Source of the DNA: Bradyrhizobium sp. NAS96.2
GTDB taxonomy: Bacteria; Pseudomonadota; Alphaproteobacteria; Rhizobiales; Xanthobacteraceae
DNA: 36,025 bases
Direction: 5' to 3'
Assembly: GCF_001908235.1 (NCBI RefSeq)
Contig: NZ_LGHK01000180.1
Span: 1 to 36,025 of the forward strand
The translations under genes and the position numbers were made by a program. The notes beneath the pieces are model-generated. The model worked only from the letters and a program-made list of their open reading frames with translations, was not told the DNA's origin and searched no databases. How positions within the stretch are numbered: the first letter of the stretch is position 1; every line of letters begins with the position of its first letter. Below, one piece after another: positions 24,369 to 32,633 of this stretch.

Positions 24369-25097
24369 TCAGCCGCGCCCGACGAACGAGCCGATGCCGC
24401 GGCCGATCGCGGCGCCATGCTGCAGCAGTGCGCCGAGATGATCGCCGGGGACCGACATCGCATACAGGCCATTCTCCGCGGCAAAACGCTGCATCGGCGC
24501 ATGCGGTCCGTCGTCCTGTCCGTTCCACAGCAGCACCGGCACGCGCGAGGACAGCACGGCGTCCTTGGCACCGTCGACCTGGCCGAGCGCGTCAAAGCAG
24601 GCCCGCACGCCGCCTTCGAGATCGGGCGTCACCCATTCGGCGAGCTCGGGCACCGTGCGGCGGGCAAAGGTGATGAAGGCGCCGTAGGTCAGCGGGCCGG
24701 CATTGCCGCGCGGCAGTCCGGTGAGAAAGTCCCAGCCGCCGATCGCAAGCGAAGCCAGCCGCGCCGGGAAAAACCGGGCGACGCCGACCGCGACCCAGCC
24801 GCCCATCGAATGTCCGACCACATGGGCGCGCTCATCGCCGAGGTCGTCGATCACCGCAACGATGTCGCCGGCGCGCTGCGCCTGATCGTAGAACTCGGGA
24901 TCGGCGGGCTTGTCGCTCAAGCCGTGTCCGAGCGAATCGACACAGACCACGCGAAAGCGATCGGCAAGCGCGTCGACCACGCCGCATTGCTTCCAACTCG
25001 CGGCGTCGAGCAGCAGGCCGTGCTGCAGCACGATCAGCGGCCCGGATCCTTCGACGGTGTAATGGACGCGCTGGCCCCGGTGATTGGCAAAAGGCAT
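24369..25097 (-). CDS. alpha/beta fold hydrolase
   Basis: A 242-aa single-domain hydrolase. The nucleophile elbow GHSMGG places Ser97. The oxyanion strand LIVLQHGLLLDAASW is at about 21-35. The likely acid is in LLWNGQDDGPH and the base is the His in VPGDHLGAL. The cap is short. The substrate is unknown; esters, lactones or epoxides are common in the family. It is on the same strand as the isomerase, 214 bp upstream of it. Confidence 0.88.
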   Translation of the reverse strand: MPFANHRGQRVHYTVEGSGPLIVLQHGLLLDAASWKQCGVVDALADRFRVVCVDSLGHGLSDKPADPEFYDQAQRAGDIVAVIDDLGDERAHVVGHSMGGWVAVGVARFFPARLASLAIGGWDFLTGLPRGNAGPLTYGAFITFARRTVPELAEWVTPDLEGGVRACFDALGQVDGAKDAVLSSRVPVLLWNGQDDGPHAPMQRFAAENGLYAMSVPGDHLGALLQHGAAIGRGIGSFVGRG

Positions 25098-25211
25098 GTA
25101 CTTAGTTCCCCACGTTACACCGTCAGGTGAGCGTGGAGACGGGCTGTTTCAAGACCTCGTTCCGAACTGGGAACCATTCCGCAAGGCGCTATTGTGAGCG
25201 GAACCTCGTCC

Positions 25212-25775
25212 TCAGCCGCCCCACACGGCGGCCTCGCTCCAGCCGAGCTCCTTGAACTCCGCTTCCCGGAGCGGGGCCTCGCTGGCGGCGAAGAATTCGT
25301 CGAACTGCGGCGGCTTGACCGTGGTTTCGGACAGCATCGCGTGAGCCTGGCCGCGATGATGGATCTGGTGCTGGAACAGATGCATCAGCAGGCGGTCGCG
25401 CCGTTCGGTCTGTACCGATGTGTCGCGATTGACCTTGACGACGTCATCGAGCCGCCCGGCCGTCAGCGCCTCGCAGTGCGCGATCAGGCGCTGGTCGACC
25501 GCAGCCTGCGCGGCTTGCAGCGCCGCGACCGACGGGTAGGGCACCTCATTGGCCCATGCCGCCGGCCCGAGCCAGCCACCCTCGAGCGCGTCGACATAGA
25601 AGAGATCAATGACATGGATGTGGTTCAGCGTCGCCTGCAGGCTCGGGAAGAACCCGGTCCGCGCCGCCACGAACTCCGCCTGGCTGAGACCGGCGCATGC
25701 CGTGAGCAGGCGATGATTGGCCCAGGCATTATTGTAGGCAAAAGCTCGAAAAGTCTGAACCAGGCTCGCAGGCAT
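25212..25775 (-). CDS. DinB family protein
   Basis: A 187-aa four-helix-bundle protein. ATG 25775 follows GAGGAC on the minus strand. The likely metal-binding histidines lie in LNHIHVIDLFYVDAL and in LFQHQIHHRGQAHAML, the latter being the characteristic DinB HxxxH region. DinB-like proteins bind a divalent metal, and some act as thiol-dependent S-transferases. The role here is unknown; it is monocistronic. Confidence 0.85.
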   Translation of the reverse strand: MPASLVQTFRAFAYNNAWANHRLLTACAGLSQAEFVAARTGFFPSLQATLNHIHVIDLFYVDALEGGWLGPAAWANEVPYPSVAALQAAQAAVDQRLIAHCEALTAGRLDDVVKVNRDTSVQTERRDRLLMHLFQHQIHHRGQAHAMLSETTVKPPQFDEFFAASEAPLREAEFKELGWSEAAVWGG

Positions 25776-25802
25776 TTCGGTCCTCACTGCATCGAGTGAT
25801 CT

Positions 25803-25860
25803 TAGAGCGCTTTCGAGCGGAGTGGACGCCCGTTCGCGTGAAGAGAACGCGTCATTACAA
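25803..25860. repeat. dispersed-type intergenic repeat
   Basis: The segment beginning TTAGAGCGCTTTCGAGCGGA contains CGCG(TGAAGAGAA)CGCG pairing and looks like a short repeat frequent between genes in Bradyrhizobium and relatives (recognition from memory). It lies just upstream of the DinB gene start. Confidence 0.5.
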
Positions 25861-26006
25861 GAATCTCCAGGCGGGCCGCGGCCAGCTGGCCGACCCGCGA
25901 CAGCAACAGCTTCAGGATCGGGGATTGTTGGTGCTTGCGCAATGAGGTGATCCTCGCATAGCTAGTCGGGTCCGTTGCGGGGACTATGTGTGAGGGCGGC
26001 AGGCAA

Positions 26007-26698
26007 ATGCAACTTGCGAAGAATGTGATCGACATCGGCCTCTCGACGAACAATCTCGAGCCGATGCTGCATTTCTGGCAGCAGGATGCCGGGCTTCGCT
26101 TCGATCATGTGCTGCCGATCCGGCGCGGGCAGAAACAGTACCGGCACGACGCGCACGGCTCAGTCATCAAGCTCAACCATCACGTCGAGCCGCTGCCCGA
26201 TGCGGCACCGAGCGGGTATCGCGAGCTGATCGTTGCGCGAGAGGGCGTTGCGGCGCCGCAACGCATGGCCGATCCCGACGGCAACAGCGTTTGTCTGGTC
26301 GCGCCCGGACATGACGGCATCACCCAGATCGCTGTCGCGATGGCGGTGCGCGACGTCGCCGCACACTGCAGGTTCTACGGCGACATCCTCGCTTCGCCGA
26401 GCAATCATGGTCGGGTGGCGCGGCCTTCCGCCTCGGCGACAGCCTGATCCTGCTCAGGGAAGATCGCGCCGCAAGCGTCGATCAAACTCGGCAGGCGCGC
26501 GGCTGGCGCTACGTCACGTTGCAGGTTGCCGACATCGATGCCGTGCATGAGGAACTGCGTGCCAAGGGTGTGCGCGAAGGCCTCGCGCCGGTGACGCTCG
26601 GCGAGGTCGCGCGGATTTCCATGATCCTCGATCCCGACGGCAACTGGATCGAGCTGTCCCGCCGCGCATCGATCGTCGGCAGCCTGTCCGACGATTAG
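26007..26698 (+). pseudogene. tandem VOC (glyoxalase-fold) protein with a frameshift near 26413
   Basis: ATG 26007 begins a VOC domain (MQLAKNVIDIGLSTNNLEPM; RMADPDGNSVCLV closes it at about 97). A second domain starts at ITQIAVAMAVRDVAAHCRFY. Its frame ends prematurely at 26447. The domain continues in the -1 frame as GAAFRLGDSLILLRE through VTLQVADIDAVHEELRAKG and ISMILDPDGNWIELS to a stop at 26698. The break is at about 26411-26416 (TCGGGTGG), consistent with one missing base. Repaired, the product is ~230 aa with two VOC domains, like lactoylglutathione-lyase relatives. This is either a decayed gene or a sequencing error. Confidence 0.8.
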
Positions 26699-26809
26699 AC
26701 GGCCGCATCCGTACGACCGAGGTGCGGATCCCATCCAAATTCTCCGCCCGTCGAGCGGCGCCGATGGTATGATCCGGGCGGACACAGTCTCCGTTTTGAT
26801 GATCGCTTC

Positions 26810-27862
26810 ATGCAGTCGAGTTTCGGGCCGCGGCGGATTCATCGATTTCCACGAACGGCCATCGCCTCGGCCTGTCTTCTGCTGCTCGTCCGCGTCGCAG
26901 GCGCCGAACCGGTCGGCAAGCCGGCGGTGACGCCGGCCGCGCAACACGCCGAGCCGGCGCGAGCGGAAGCACCTCATCCGAAGCCGAATATCGGAGAGAA
27001 CAATGTGGAGGCCGATCGATCGGCATCGGAGCGTCAATCCGCATCCTCTCCATCTCCGACGCCACCGCAACCGGACCCAAAGCTCGATGGGCCGCAACAA
27101 TATTGCAAGGCACTGGAGGAGACCGCATTAAGGAACGGCTTGCCGGCGGATTTCCTTGTCCGACTGATTTGGCAGGAGAGCAATTTCGATCCCGGCTCGG
27201 TCAGCCGGGCTGGCGCCCAGGGGATCGCCCAATTCATGCCCGGCACTGCGCGCTGGCGCGGTCTGGCTGATCCGTTCGAGCCGTTGCCTGCCTTGCAGGA
27301 ATCGGCTCGCTGGCTCCGCGAGCTGCGCGCGCGGTTTGGCAATCTCGGCCTTGCGGCGGCTGCTTATAATGGTGGTCCACGGCGCGTCCAGGATTGGTTG
27401 GCCGGACGCGGAAACCTGCCGGGCGAAACACGCGCCTATGTCAGGATCATTACCGGCAAGTCGGCCGAGGAATGGGCGCAGGGTTCGGTCGAGGATCGCG
27501 TCCACACGGATGCCGCCATGGCCTGCGGCGACATCGTGCGCGGCATGCTCGTCAGGGCGTTGCCCGCGAGCCCAAAGGAGTCCGCGACAATTGCACAGCA
27601 GGCTGCGTGGGGACCTTGGGGACTTCAATTGGCCGGCGGCCCGTCGCAATCGAGGGTGCTCGCCGATTACCAGCAACTGCAGAAACGATTTGCATCGGTG
27701 CTGGGCGATCGTGCGCCGCTCGTTCTGAGATCGCACATGGCCGGGCCGGGCTCGGCCACCTGGTATCTGCTGCGGGTCGCCGAGACCTCCCGCGAGCGAG
27801 CCAACCAGCTGTGCGCGCGACTTGAGGCGATCGGCGGGCGCTGCCTCGTGTTTAGAAACTAG
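26810..27862 (+). CDS. lytic transglycosylase (SLT) with C-terminal SPOR-like region
   Basis: A 350-aa exported protein. The signal segment is TAIASACLLLLVRVAGA (about 16-32), followed by a Pro/Ala/Ser-rich linker (33-94). The SLT domain (about 98-215) has the catalytic Glu123 (RLIWQESNFDP), GAQGIAQFMPGTA, and AAYNGGPRRV. The C-terminus (about 305-350) resembles a SPOR peptidoglycan-binding repeat (ATWYLLRVAETSRERANQL, IGGRCLVF). It cleaves glycan strands non-hydrolytically to anhydromuropeptides and may target septal denuded glycan through SPOR. A cysteine pair may stabilise SPOR. No strong ribosome site precedes the ATG. Confidence 0.88.
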   Translation: MQSSFGPRRIHRFPRTAIASACLLLLVRVAGAEPVGKPAVTPAAQHAEPARAEAPHPKPNIGENNVEADRSASERQSASSPSPTPPQPDPKLDGPQQYCKALEETALRNGLPADFLVRLIWQESNFDPGSVSRAGAQGIAQFMPGTARWRGLADPFEPLPALQESARWLRELRARFGNLGLAAAAYNGGPRRVQDWLAGRGNLPGETRAYVRIITGKSAEEWAQGSVEDRVHTDAAMACGDIVRGMLVRALPASPKESATIAQQAAWGPWGLQLAGGPSQSRVLADYQQLQKRFASVLGDRAPLVLRSHMAGPGSATWYLLRVAETSRERANQLCARLEAIGGRCLVFRN

Positions 27863-27936
27863 GTGATGCGCGTTGCGTCTTCAGCGCAGTGACTTCGCAA
27901 GTTCTCAATCACTGGCGGCGCAACGCATTCGGTGTT

Positions 27937-28053
27937 GTCCCGGCGAAGGCCGGGACCCATTACCACAAGTGGTCATTGTTGCACGTCGTCGGAACGGCGA
28001 GTCCCGTTCACGATTATCTGCTGCGGCGCATGGGTCCCGGCCTTCGCCGGGAC
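27937..28053. repeat. 117-bp inverted-repeat element
   Basis: Arms 27937-27960 (GTCCCGGCGAAGGCCGGGAC then CCAT) and 28030-28053 are perfect 24-bp reverse complements; each arm is itself partly palindromic. It lies between the convergent lytic transglycosylase and acyl-CoA dehydrogenase genes and resembles a repeat dispersed in Bradyrhizobium and Rhodopseudomonas relatives (from memory). Confidence 0.85.
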
Positions 28054-28099
28054 GACAGTTGTGAATGTGGCGCGGCCTAACGACCCAAACGGGGAGATC

Positions 28100-29878
28100 T
28101 CACCCCGCCAGCACTGCATCCGCGCCGGTCACCGCCTCGGCGCTTTCGGTCACGGTCTTCTCCAGCGACGGCGCCTGCACGGAGATGTTCTCGGCGAAGA
28201 AGCGCGCCAATGCGACGTAGCGCTGTGGCTCGGCTTCGCCGTTCGCCTTGGCGGCGAGCGCCTCGCCGGCGAGCATGCAGCCGCCGAGCGTCGCGCCGAA
28301 CAGCCGCAGATAGGGTGTCGCGCCGGCCAGCGCATCGTTCGGCGCGGAGGCCAGCCGCTCGAGCAGCCATTTGCTGCTGCGCTCGAGCGCGGCGTGGGCA
28401 TCGCGCAGCTTGGCGCCGGTGGTGCCGAACGCCGGATCGTTGGAGGTCTCGACCTGCTTGATGGTCGAGGCGAGCTCGTCGAGCAGCGCCCACACCGAAG
28501 CGCCGCCATTGGCGCCGAGCTTGCGGGTGACGAGGTCGATCGACTGGATGCCGTTGGTGCCTTCATAGATCGAGGTGATGCGGGCATCGCGGTAATGCTG
28601 CGCGGCGCCGGTCTCCTCGATGAAGCCCATGCCGCCATGGACCTGCACGCCGAGATAGGCGACCTCGTTGCCGACATCGGTGGAGAACGCCTTCGCGATC
28701 GGGGTCAGCAGCGCGCCGCGTGCTGCCGCGTCGGCGCGCACCTTGGCGTCCTTGGCGCGCACCGAGACGTCGAGCGCGACCGCGGTGGCGTAGCAGATCG
28801 TGCGCGCCGCCGCCGTCATGCTGCGCATTTGCATCAGCATGCGCTTGACGTCGGGATGCACGATGATCGGATCCATCCCGTCGCCCTTGTGGCCGACCGC
28901 CTTGCCCTGCTTGCGCTCCTGCGCATAGGCCAGCGCCTGCTGATAGGCGCGGTCGGCAATGCCGACACCTTCGAGGCCGACGCCGAGCCGGGCCTGGTTC
29001 ATCATCGTGAACATGCAGCGCATGCCCGCGTTTTCCTCGCCGATCAAAAAGCCGATCGCGCCGCCCTTGTCGCCCATCGTCATGGTGCAGGTCGGCGAGG
29101 CGTGCATGCCGAGCTTGTGCTCGACGCCGCTCGCGTGGATGTCGTTGCGTTCGCCGAGCGAGCCGTCGGCATTGACCATGAACTTGGGAACAAGAAAGAG
29201 CGAAATTCCCTTGGTGCCGGCAGGGGCATCGGGCAAGCGCGCGAGCACGAAATGCACGATGTTGTCGGTCATGTCGTGTTCGCCATAGGTGATGAATATC
29301 TTGGTGCCCTTGATGCGATAGGTGCCGTCGGAGGCGCGTTCAGCGCGGGTGCGCAGCGCGCCGACGTCGGAGCCGGCATTGGGCTCGGTGAGCTGCATTG
29401 TGCCGGTCCATTCGCCGGTGACGAGCTTCTCGAGATAGATCTTCTTCAGCTCGGCGCTGCCATGCGCATCGAGCGCCTCGATCGCAGACAGCGTCAGCAG
29501 CGGGCAGAGGCCGAAGGCGACATTGGATGCGCTCCAGATCTCGGTGCAGGCGGCGTTGATCGCGAGCGGCAGGCCCTGGCCGCCGAATGCTTCCGGTCCG
29601 GACACCGCGTTCCATCCCGCGGCGGTCCAGCGCTGATAGGCGTCGGGCCAGCCAGGTGCGGTGGTCACCTTGCCGTTGTCGAGCTTGATGCCGTGCTCGT
29701 CGCCGACCTTGTTCAGCGGCGCCAGCACATCGGAGGCGAACTTGCCGGCTTCCTCCAGCACCGCGGCGGTGATGTCGCCGTCGAAATCGCCGTAGTGGCC
29801 GGCCTCGACGGCGGCAGCAAGCCCCGCACCATGATTGAGGGACAAGAGAATATCGTTGATCGGCGCACGGTAGGTCAT
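28100..29878 (-). CDS. acyl-CoA dehydrogenase, ~590-aa type with C-terminal extension
   Basis: A 592-aa FAD enzyme of the long acyl-CoA dehydrogenase branch that carries an extra C-terminal domain (related to DmdC/3-methylmercaptopropionyl-CoA dehydrogenase). Motifs: WTGTMQLTEPNAGSDVGALRT (FAD/substrate), GTKIFITYGEHD, LGVGLEGVGIADRAYQQAL, and YRDARITSIYEGTNGIQ, where the Glu of YEGT is the usual catalytic base. The final ~120 residues form the extra helical domain. It would introduce the alpha-beta double bond in an acyl-CoA with electron transfer to ETF. ATG 29878 is preceded by GGGAG; frame extending to 29959 is not family-like. The physiological substrate is not determinable. Confidence 0.9.
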   Translation of the reverse strand: MTYRAPINDILLSLNHGAGLAAAVEAGHYGDFDGDITAAVLEEAGKFASDVLAPLNKVGDEHGIKLDNGKVTTAPGWPDAYQRWTAAGWNAVSGPEAFGGQGLPLAINAACTEIWSASNVAFGLCPLLTLSAIEALDAHGSAELKKIYLEKLVTGEWTGTMQLTEPNAGSDVGALRTRAERASDGTYRIKGTKIFITYGEHDMTDNIVHFVLARLPDAPAGTKGISLFLVPKFMVNADGSLGERNDIHASGVEHKLGMHASPTCTMTMGDKGGAIGFLIGEENAGMRCMFTMMNQARLGVGLEGVGIADRAYQQALAYAQERKQGKAVGHKGDGMDPIIVHPDVKRMLMQMRSMTAAARTICYATAVALDVSVRAKDAKVRADAAARGALLTPIAKAFSTDVGNEVAYLGVQVHGGMGFIEETGAAQHYRDARITSIYEGTNGIQSIDLVTRKLGANGGASVWALLDELASTIKQVETSNDPAFGTTGAKLRDAHAALERSSKWLLERLASAPNDALAGATPYLRLFGATLGGCMLAGEALAAKANGEAEPQRYVALARFFAENISVQAPSLEKTVTESAEAVTGADAVLAG

Positions 29879-30046
29879 GGCGTTACTCCCGACGAGGCGT
29901 TTGCGAATTGTCATCCCATGAAACCGGCGGGCTCTCAACTGTCCGAACGGACATCGCACGGTCTGTTTCGGCCACCGCGGCGGCGCTATGTAATGGGAGT
30001 GCCGTCATCATCCCTGGGCTTTCGTGCCTTTTCGATCGCCGCCCTG

Positions 30047-30073
30047 TTGAAATGGCGGGACTCACCCTATAGA
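30047..30073 (+). promoter_or_regulatory. possible tRNA-Gln promoter
   Basis: TTGAAA (30047-30052) and TATAGA (30068-30073) separated by 15 nt, with the tRNA 5' end 26 nt beyond. Spacing is short of optimal, but the match and position are reasonable. Confidence 0.45.
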
Positions 30074-30098
30074 CCGGCGTGGCCTTCAATCGGCGCGT

Positions 30099-30173
30099 TG
30101 GGGCGTAGCCAAGCGGTAAGGCAGCGGATTTTGATTCCGCCATTCGGAGGTTCGATCCCTCCCGCCCCAGCCA
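30099..30173 (+). tRNA. tRNA-Gln (anticodon UUG)
   Basis: The cloverleaf folds by eye: acceptor TGGGGCG (30099-30105) pairs perfectly with CGCCCCA (30163-30169); anticodon stem GCGGA/TCCGC encloses loop TTTTGAT with anticodon TTG, reading CAA; T-arm GGAGG/CCTCC encloses TTCGATC. Discriminator G30170 and an encoded CCA (30171-30173) follow. The gene is intact. It marks the junction with an integrated element whose integrase ends 18 nt downstream. Confidence 0.95.
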
Positions 30174-30207
30174 AGCTAACGCTTTGATTATTCAGGCGGA
30201 TTTTGAT
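30124..30207 (+). repeat. 12-bp direct repeat linking tRNA anticodon arm and integrase 3' end
   Basis: GCGGATTTTGAT occurs at 30124-30135 (anticodon stem-loop of tRNA-Gln) and again at 30196-30207 (last codons of the integrase gene), 72 nt apart. It may mark recombinase-binding or crossover sequence of the attachment site; chance is possible but unlikely at this distance. Confidence 0.6.
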
Positions 30208-31505
30208 GGTTCTTGTTGTGTGTTCTGAACGCTGTCCGCAGTCGCATTCTGAACGTCTGTTGCCATTTGGTTCGCGAGCAGGTGCGCATGCCGCTTCCGA
30301 GTCGCGGACAGCATGCGGGCTTCGGTCCGTTTGGCATACCCGGCATAGCTCTCCCGGGTCCGGTGCGCGGACAGGGCGCGACCCTGTCCTTCGGTGAGTT
30401 CCGCCTCCTCGAGCTCGGTCATCCCGCCGTGTCGGCAAGCATCCAGGGTGAACTCCTTGGGCAGCCCGATGTCTTTCCTCATCCGCTGGACGATCTTTTG
30501 CATGCCGGAGAACGAGTAGGGCTTCGAGACGGATTTTTGATCGTCGTCCGAGGCGCGGCGCTGGCGGGGCACGATCTCGCGTAGGATCATCGGTACGCCG
30601 CGGCGCGTCAGCTTACCCAGCACTCCCTCGGCTTCCTCGTAGAATTTTACGACCTCACCGGTGGCCAAGCGCTCTTCCAGGGGATGGTCGATCACGGCAC
30701 CGGTTTTGTGGTGTTCGATCCGAATGGTCGGCTTGGGCCCGGCTCGGTACCCGCTCCATTTGATGTGGCCGGCTATCACGTTTTCCGGGCGCTGCAACCA
30801 CTCGAAGCAGATTACAGCTGCTGCTGCGCATTCCGGCTCGCCGCGCTCCACGCAGCCATGCGCGAACATGTAGACCTGCTCGCGCGTCACCGCGTGCTTC
30901 ACGAGCTTGATCCGGGTCGCCATGGTAACGCCCATCCACGGATTTGGAACGTCCTGGGGAAACTCGGCCGGATGCAGGCGGTGAACCACGCGCCAGGCTT
31001 TGCGGCAGAGCACGATCAGCTTTTCGGCGGTCCTGAGCCGGTTGCCCTTTCCACCCCTGACGAACGTGTCATACAGCTTGTCGGCGCTTAGTGGTGTCAC
31101 TGACTTGATCGGCCGGCTGCCCACGCGATCGCCGCGCTTGGTCGGCGTGTCGCAGATCTCGCGCATGTTCCATTCGTAGTTTCGGCGCGACCGTGGCTTG
31201 ACCTTCTCTAGGTACGCGCGGCTCTGCCGATATTCACGGAAGAGCCAGTCGATTGTACCGATGCGTGGCGCTGCTTCGCTCGAGACCGGGAGTCCTTTGC
31301 GGGCATCCATCCATTCATCGAACAGGCCGTTCAACGTTTCTGCCCGGCTGCCTTCTCCGCAAGCCTTGGCATAGTCGGTGCCCAAGGGCTCATTCGGTAC
31401 CGGGCAGCCCATTTTCCGATAGCGTGTCGGGACATTGTAATAGAACGCCGTCCGACCGTTCGCCAGCACCTTCGGGATAACGTGACGAGGCAGTTCCACG
31501 CTCAC
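30192..31505 (-). CDS. tyrosine recombinase / site-specific integrase
   Basis: A 437-aa integrase ending 18 nt from the tRNA. The N-terminal arm (FYYNVPTRYRKMG) and core-binding helices (about 80-190) precede the catalytic domain. Box I Arg is likely in FEWLQRPENVIAG. Box II reads LDACRHGGMTELEEAELTEG, with Asp where the first His of HxxR is usual, followed by Arg-His. The nucleophile is a Tyr in SAHRTRESYAGYAKRT, most likely the second Tyr. A basic tail follows. I start at GTG 31505, which overlaps the upstream gene's stop as GTGA; GTG 31499, better spaced from GAGGA, is an alternative. Frame running up to 31739 belongs to the overlapping gene region and is not integrase-like. It should integrate and excise the element at tRNA-Gln. 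Confidence 0.88.
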   Translation of the reverse strand: MSVELPRHVIPKVLANGRTAFYYNVPTRYRKMGCPVPNEPLGTDYAKACGEGSRAETLNGLFDEWMDARKGLPVSSEAAPRIGTIDWLFREYRQSRAYLEKVKPRSRRNYEWNMREICDTPTKRGDRVGSRPIKSVTPLSADKLYDTFVRGGKGNRLRTAEKLIVLCRKAWRVVHRLHPAEFPQDVPNPWMGVTMATRIKLVKHAVTREQVYMFAHGCVERGEPECAAAAVICFEWLQRPENVIAGHIKWSGYRAGPKPTIRIEHHKTGAVIDHPLEERLATGEVVKFYEEAEGVLGKLTRRGVPMILREIVPRQRRASDDDQKSVSKPYSFSGMQKIVQRMRKDIGLPKEFTLDACRHGGMTELEEAELTEGQGRALSAHRTRESYAGYAKRTEARMLSATRKRHAHLLANQMATDVQNATADSVQNTQQEPSKSA

Positions 31506-31732
31506 AAATCCTCGGCGAGGTCGCCGGGAACGAGGTGCGGAGCTATCGCCCGGTCCAGATCGTCTCTCAACCACAGCTGGCGTCGTCCTTCTTTGATCCG
31601 TGGTTGAGGATACTCGATGCCGACTCGTTTGAGAAATGCTTCGACGGAAGATTCTCCGCAGTATCCAGCTGCGATTGCCGCAGGCATACGGCGGGGCCAA
31701 GAACCGATCGGAATGATGGCAGAGCGTCGCAT
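31502..31732 (-). CDS. small basic protein coupled to integrase, candidate excisionase
   Basis: A 76-aa protein: SWPRRMPAAIAAGYCGESSVEAFLKRVG followed by PRIKEGRRQLWLRDDLDRAI. The order helix, turn (AGYCGESSVEAF), then a wing-like Arg-rich hairpin and a C-terminal helix is what AlpA/Xis-type MerR-like winged-helix proteins show, so a recombination directionality factor is plausible. The stop overlaps the integrase GTG by 4 nt (GTGA), implying coupled translation in a fixed ratio. ATG 31732 is chosen over TTG 31744. I cannot exclude another DNA-binding role. Confidence 0.65.
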   Translation of the reverse strand: MRRSAIIPIGSWPRRMPAAIAAGYCGESSVEAFLKRVGIEYPQPRIKEGRRQLWLRDDLDRAIAPHLVPGDLAEDL

Positions 31733-32111
31733 CGCGCAAACCAAAACGCTGACGTCACATGAAGTAGATTATGAGTGGCGCTGGGAACGACGACGATTGC
31801 GTGCTCATGGAAGAGTCTATTCGGTGCTTGTTCTAGGGGCGAGCTATTGATCGCAATTAAACATCGCGCAGGGAAATTGCTCAACTGCTGGCAAAGCTAA
31901 GTTGCTGCATCTTCCGCCCAAGTCAGGCCGCTTGCGGCGCCCCCGGTATCACTAGCCGCTGTTAGGTCAAGCCGATCATATTCGTGTCATCTCTCTGCTT
32001 GCTTCGGATCGGTTGCGTGGGCGCGTGCGGCTGTCGCCCCAGCGGGCTCTCGTAAACCAAGCCGCACGGAGTCTCGGCATTCGGCTTCGATCCCTCGCGC
32101 ACGTAAGAGAG

Positions 32112-32117
32112 TATAAT
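32112..32117 (+). promoter_or_regulatory. consensus -10 box (TATAAT)
   Basis: An exact TATAAT in GC-rich DNA, about 40 nt before the first structured repeat. I see no good -35 at the proper distance, so this is a weak candidate start for a long ParB leader transcript. Confidence 0.3.
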
Positions 32118-32156
32118 GTGTCGCTCGCCGGAGGCACTCGCCCGCGGGCCCCGCCG

Positions 32157-32277
32157 GCATTGCATGCCAGCGTCGTTATCACTGTCCCGCGCTCGGGTGC
32201 CTTGTTAACCGGTCTCGCGACTGCAGTCGCCTCGGTGCCCGCGGGCATTGCAAGCCCGCGTCGCTATCACTGCCCTG
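32157..32277 (+). repeat. pair of hairpin-forming direct repeats
   Basis: Copies at 32157-32190 and 32244-32277 share about 28 of 33 positions (GGCATTGCAWGCC, CGTCG, TATCACTG), offset 87 bp. Each forms a hairpin around the same ATTGCA loop: GCCGGCA/TGCCAGC with one mismatch in the first, CGCGGGC/GCCCGCG perfect in the second. Stem bases differ between copies while pairing is largely kept. Confidence 0.6.
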
Positions 32278-32633
32278 TCGTCGGCTGCCCTTTTGATCTT
32301 GTCACTCTTGGCTTGATTTCACTTCTTTCGGGTTGCGCAGCGTTCTCATCGTCGAGGCTATGGGGCGCTGCCCCTCGCGCGCGCCAGGGTGAAGCGCCGG
32401 CCGGCGCCGACCCGAGCGGTCTCCCCGGTCTTCCGCGCTGTTCTCGCTCTGACAACGTTGGACGACATGGGCGCACGCTTGTGCAGACCCGCTTCTTGCG
32501 AAGCGACCCTTCGGGCGGGCGATCCCCCTCCGCTCGGGTCGCCCTGGCACTTGCTACCCCTGGTCTCGCCGACGGGCAGGGGCGCAGGCGCGGAGTGCGC
32601 CCTGCACCCATGGAAGCAAAAGGAAGAATGATC

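Larger units (their letters stand above)
31733..32633. other. 901-bp gene-free leader between xis-like and parB-like genes
   Basis: Divergent control region of the element. An in-frame extension of the ParB-like frame back to 32013 exists, but its sequence is low-complexity Arg/Pro/Ala with no family pattern, so I treat it as non-coding. It contains a TATAAT at 32112-32117 and two hairpin-forming direct repeats (32157-32277), then GC-rich leader to the AGGAAGA at 32621. Confidence 0.6.

Noticed and set aside
27932..30187. 751-codon open frame on the plus strand opposite the acyl-CoA dehydrogenase
   Set aside because: Antisense shadow of a GC-rich gene: Arg/Ala/Gly/His-rich composition, no domain pattern, and it runs through a tRNA gene.
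32157..32277. CRISPR-like array
   Set aside because: Only two imperfect copies, with hairpins inside and no regular spacer series or cas genes.
32013..32633. N-terminal extension of the ParB-like protein
   Set aside because: In-frame but Arg/Pro/Ala-rich without a family pattern; AGGAAGA and the family N-terminus support ATG 32634.
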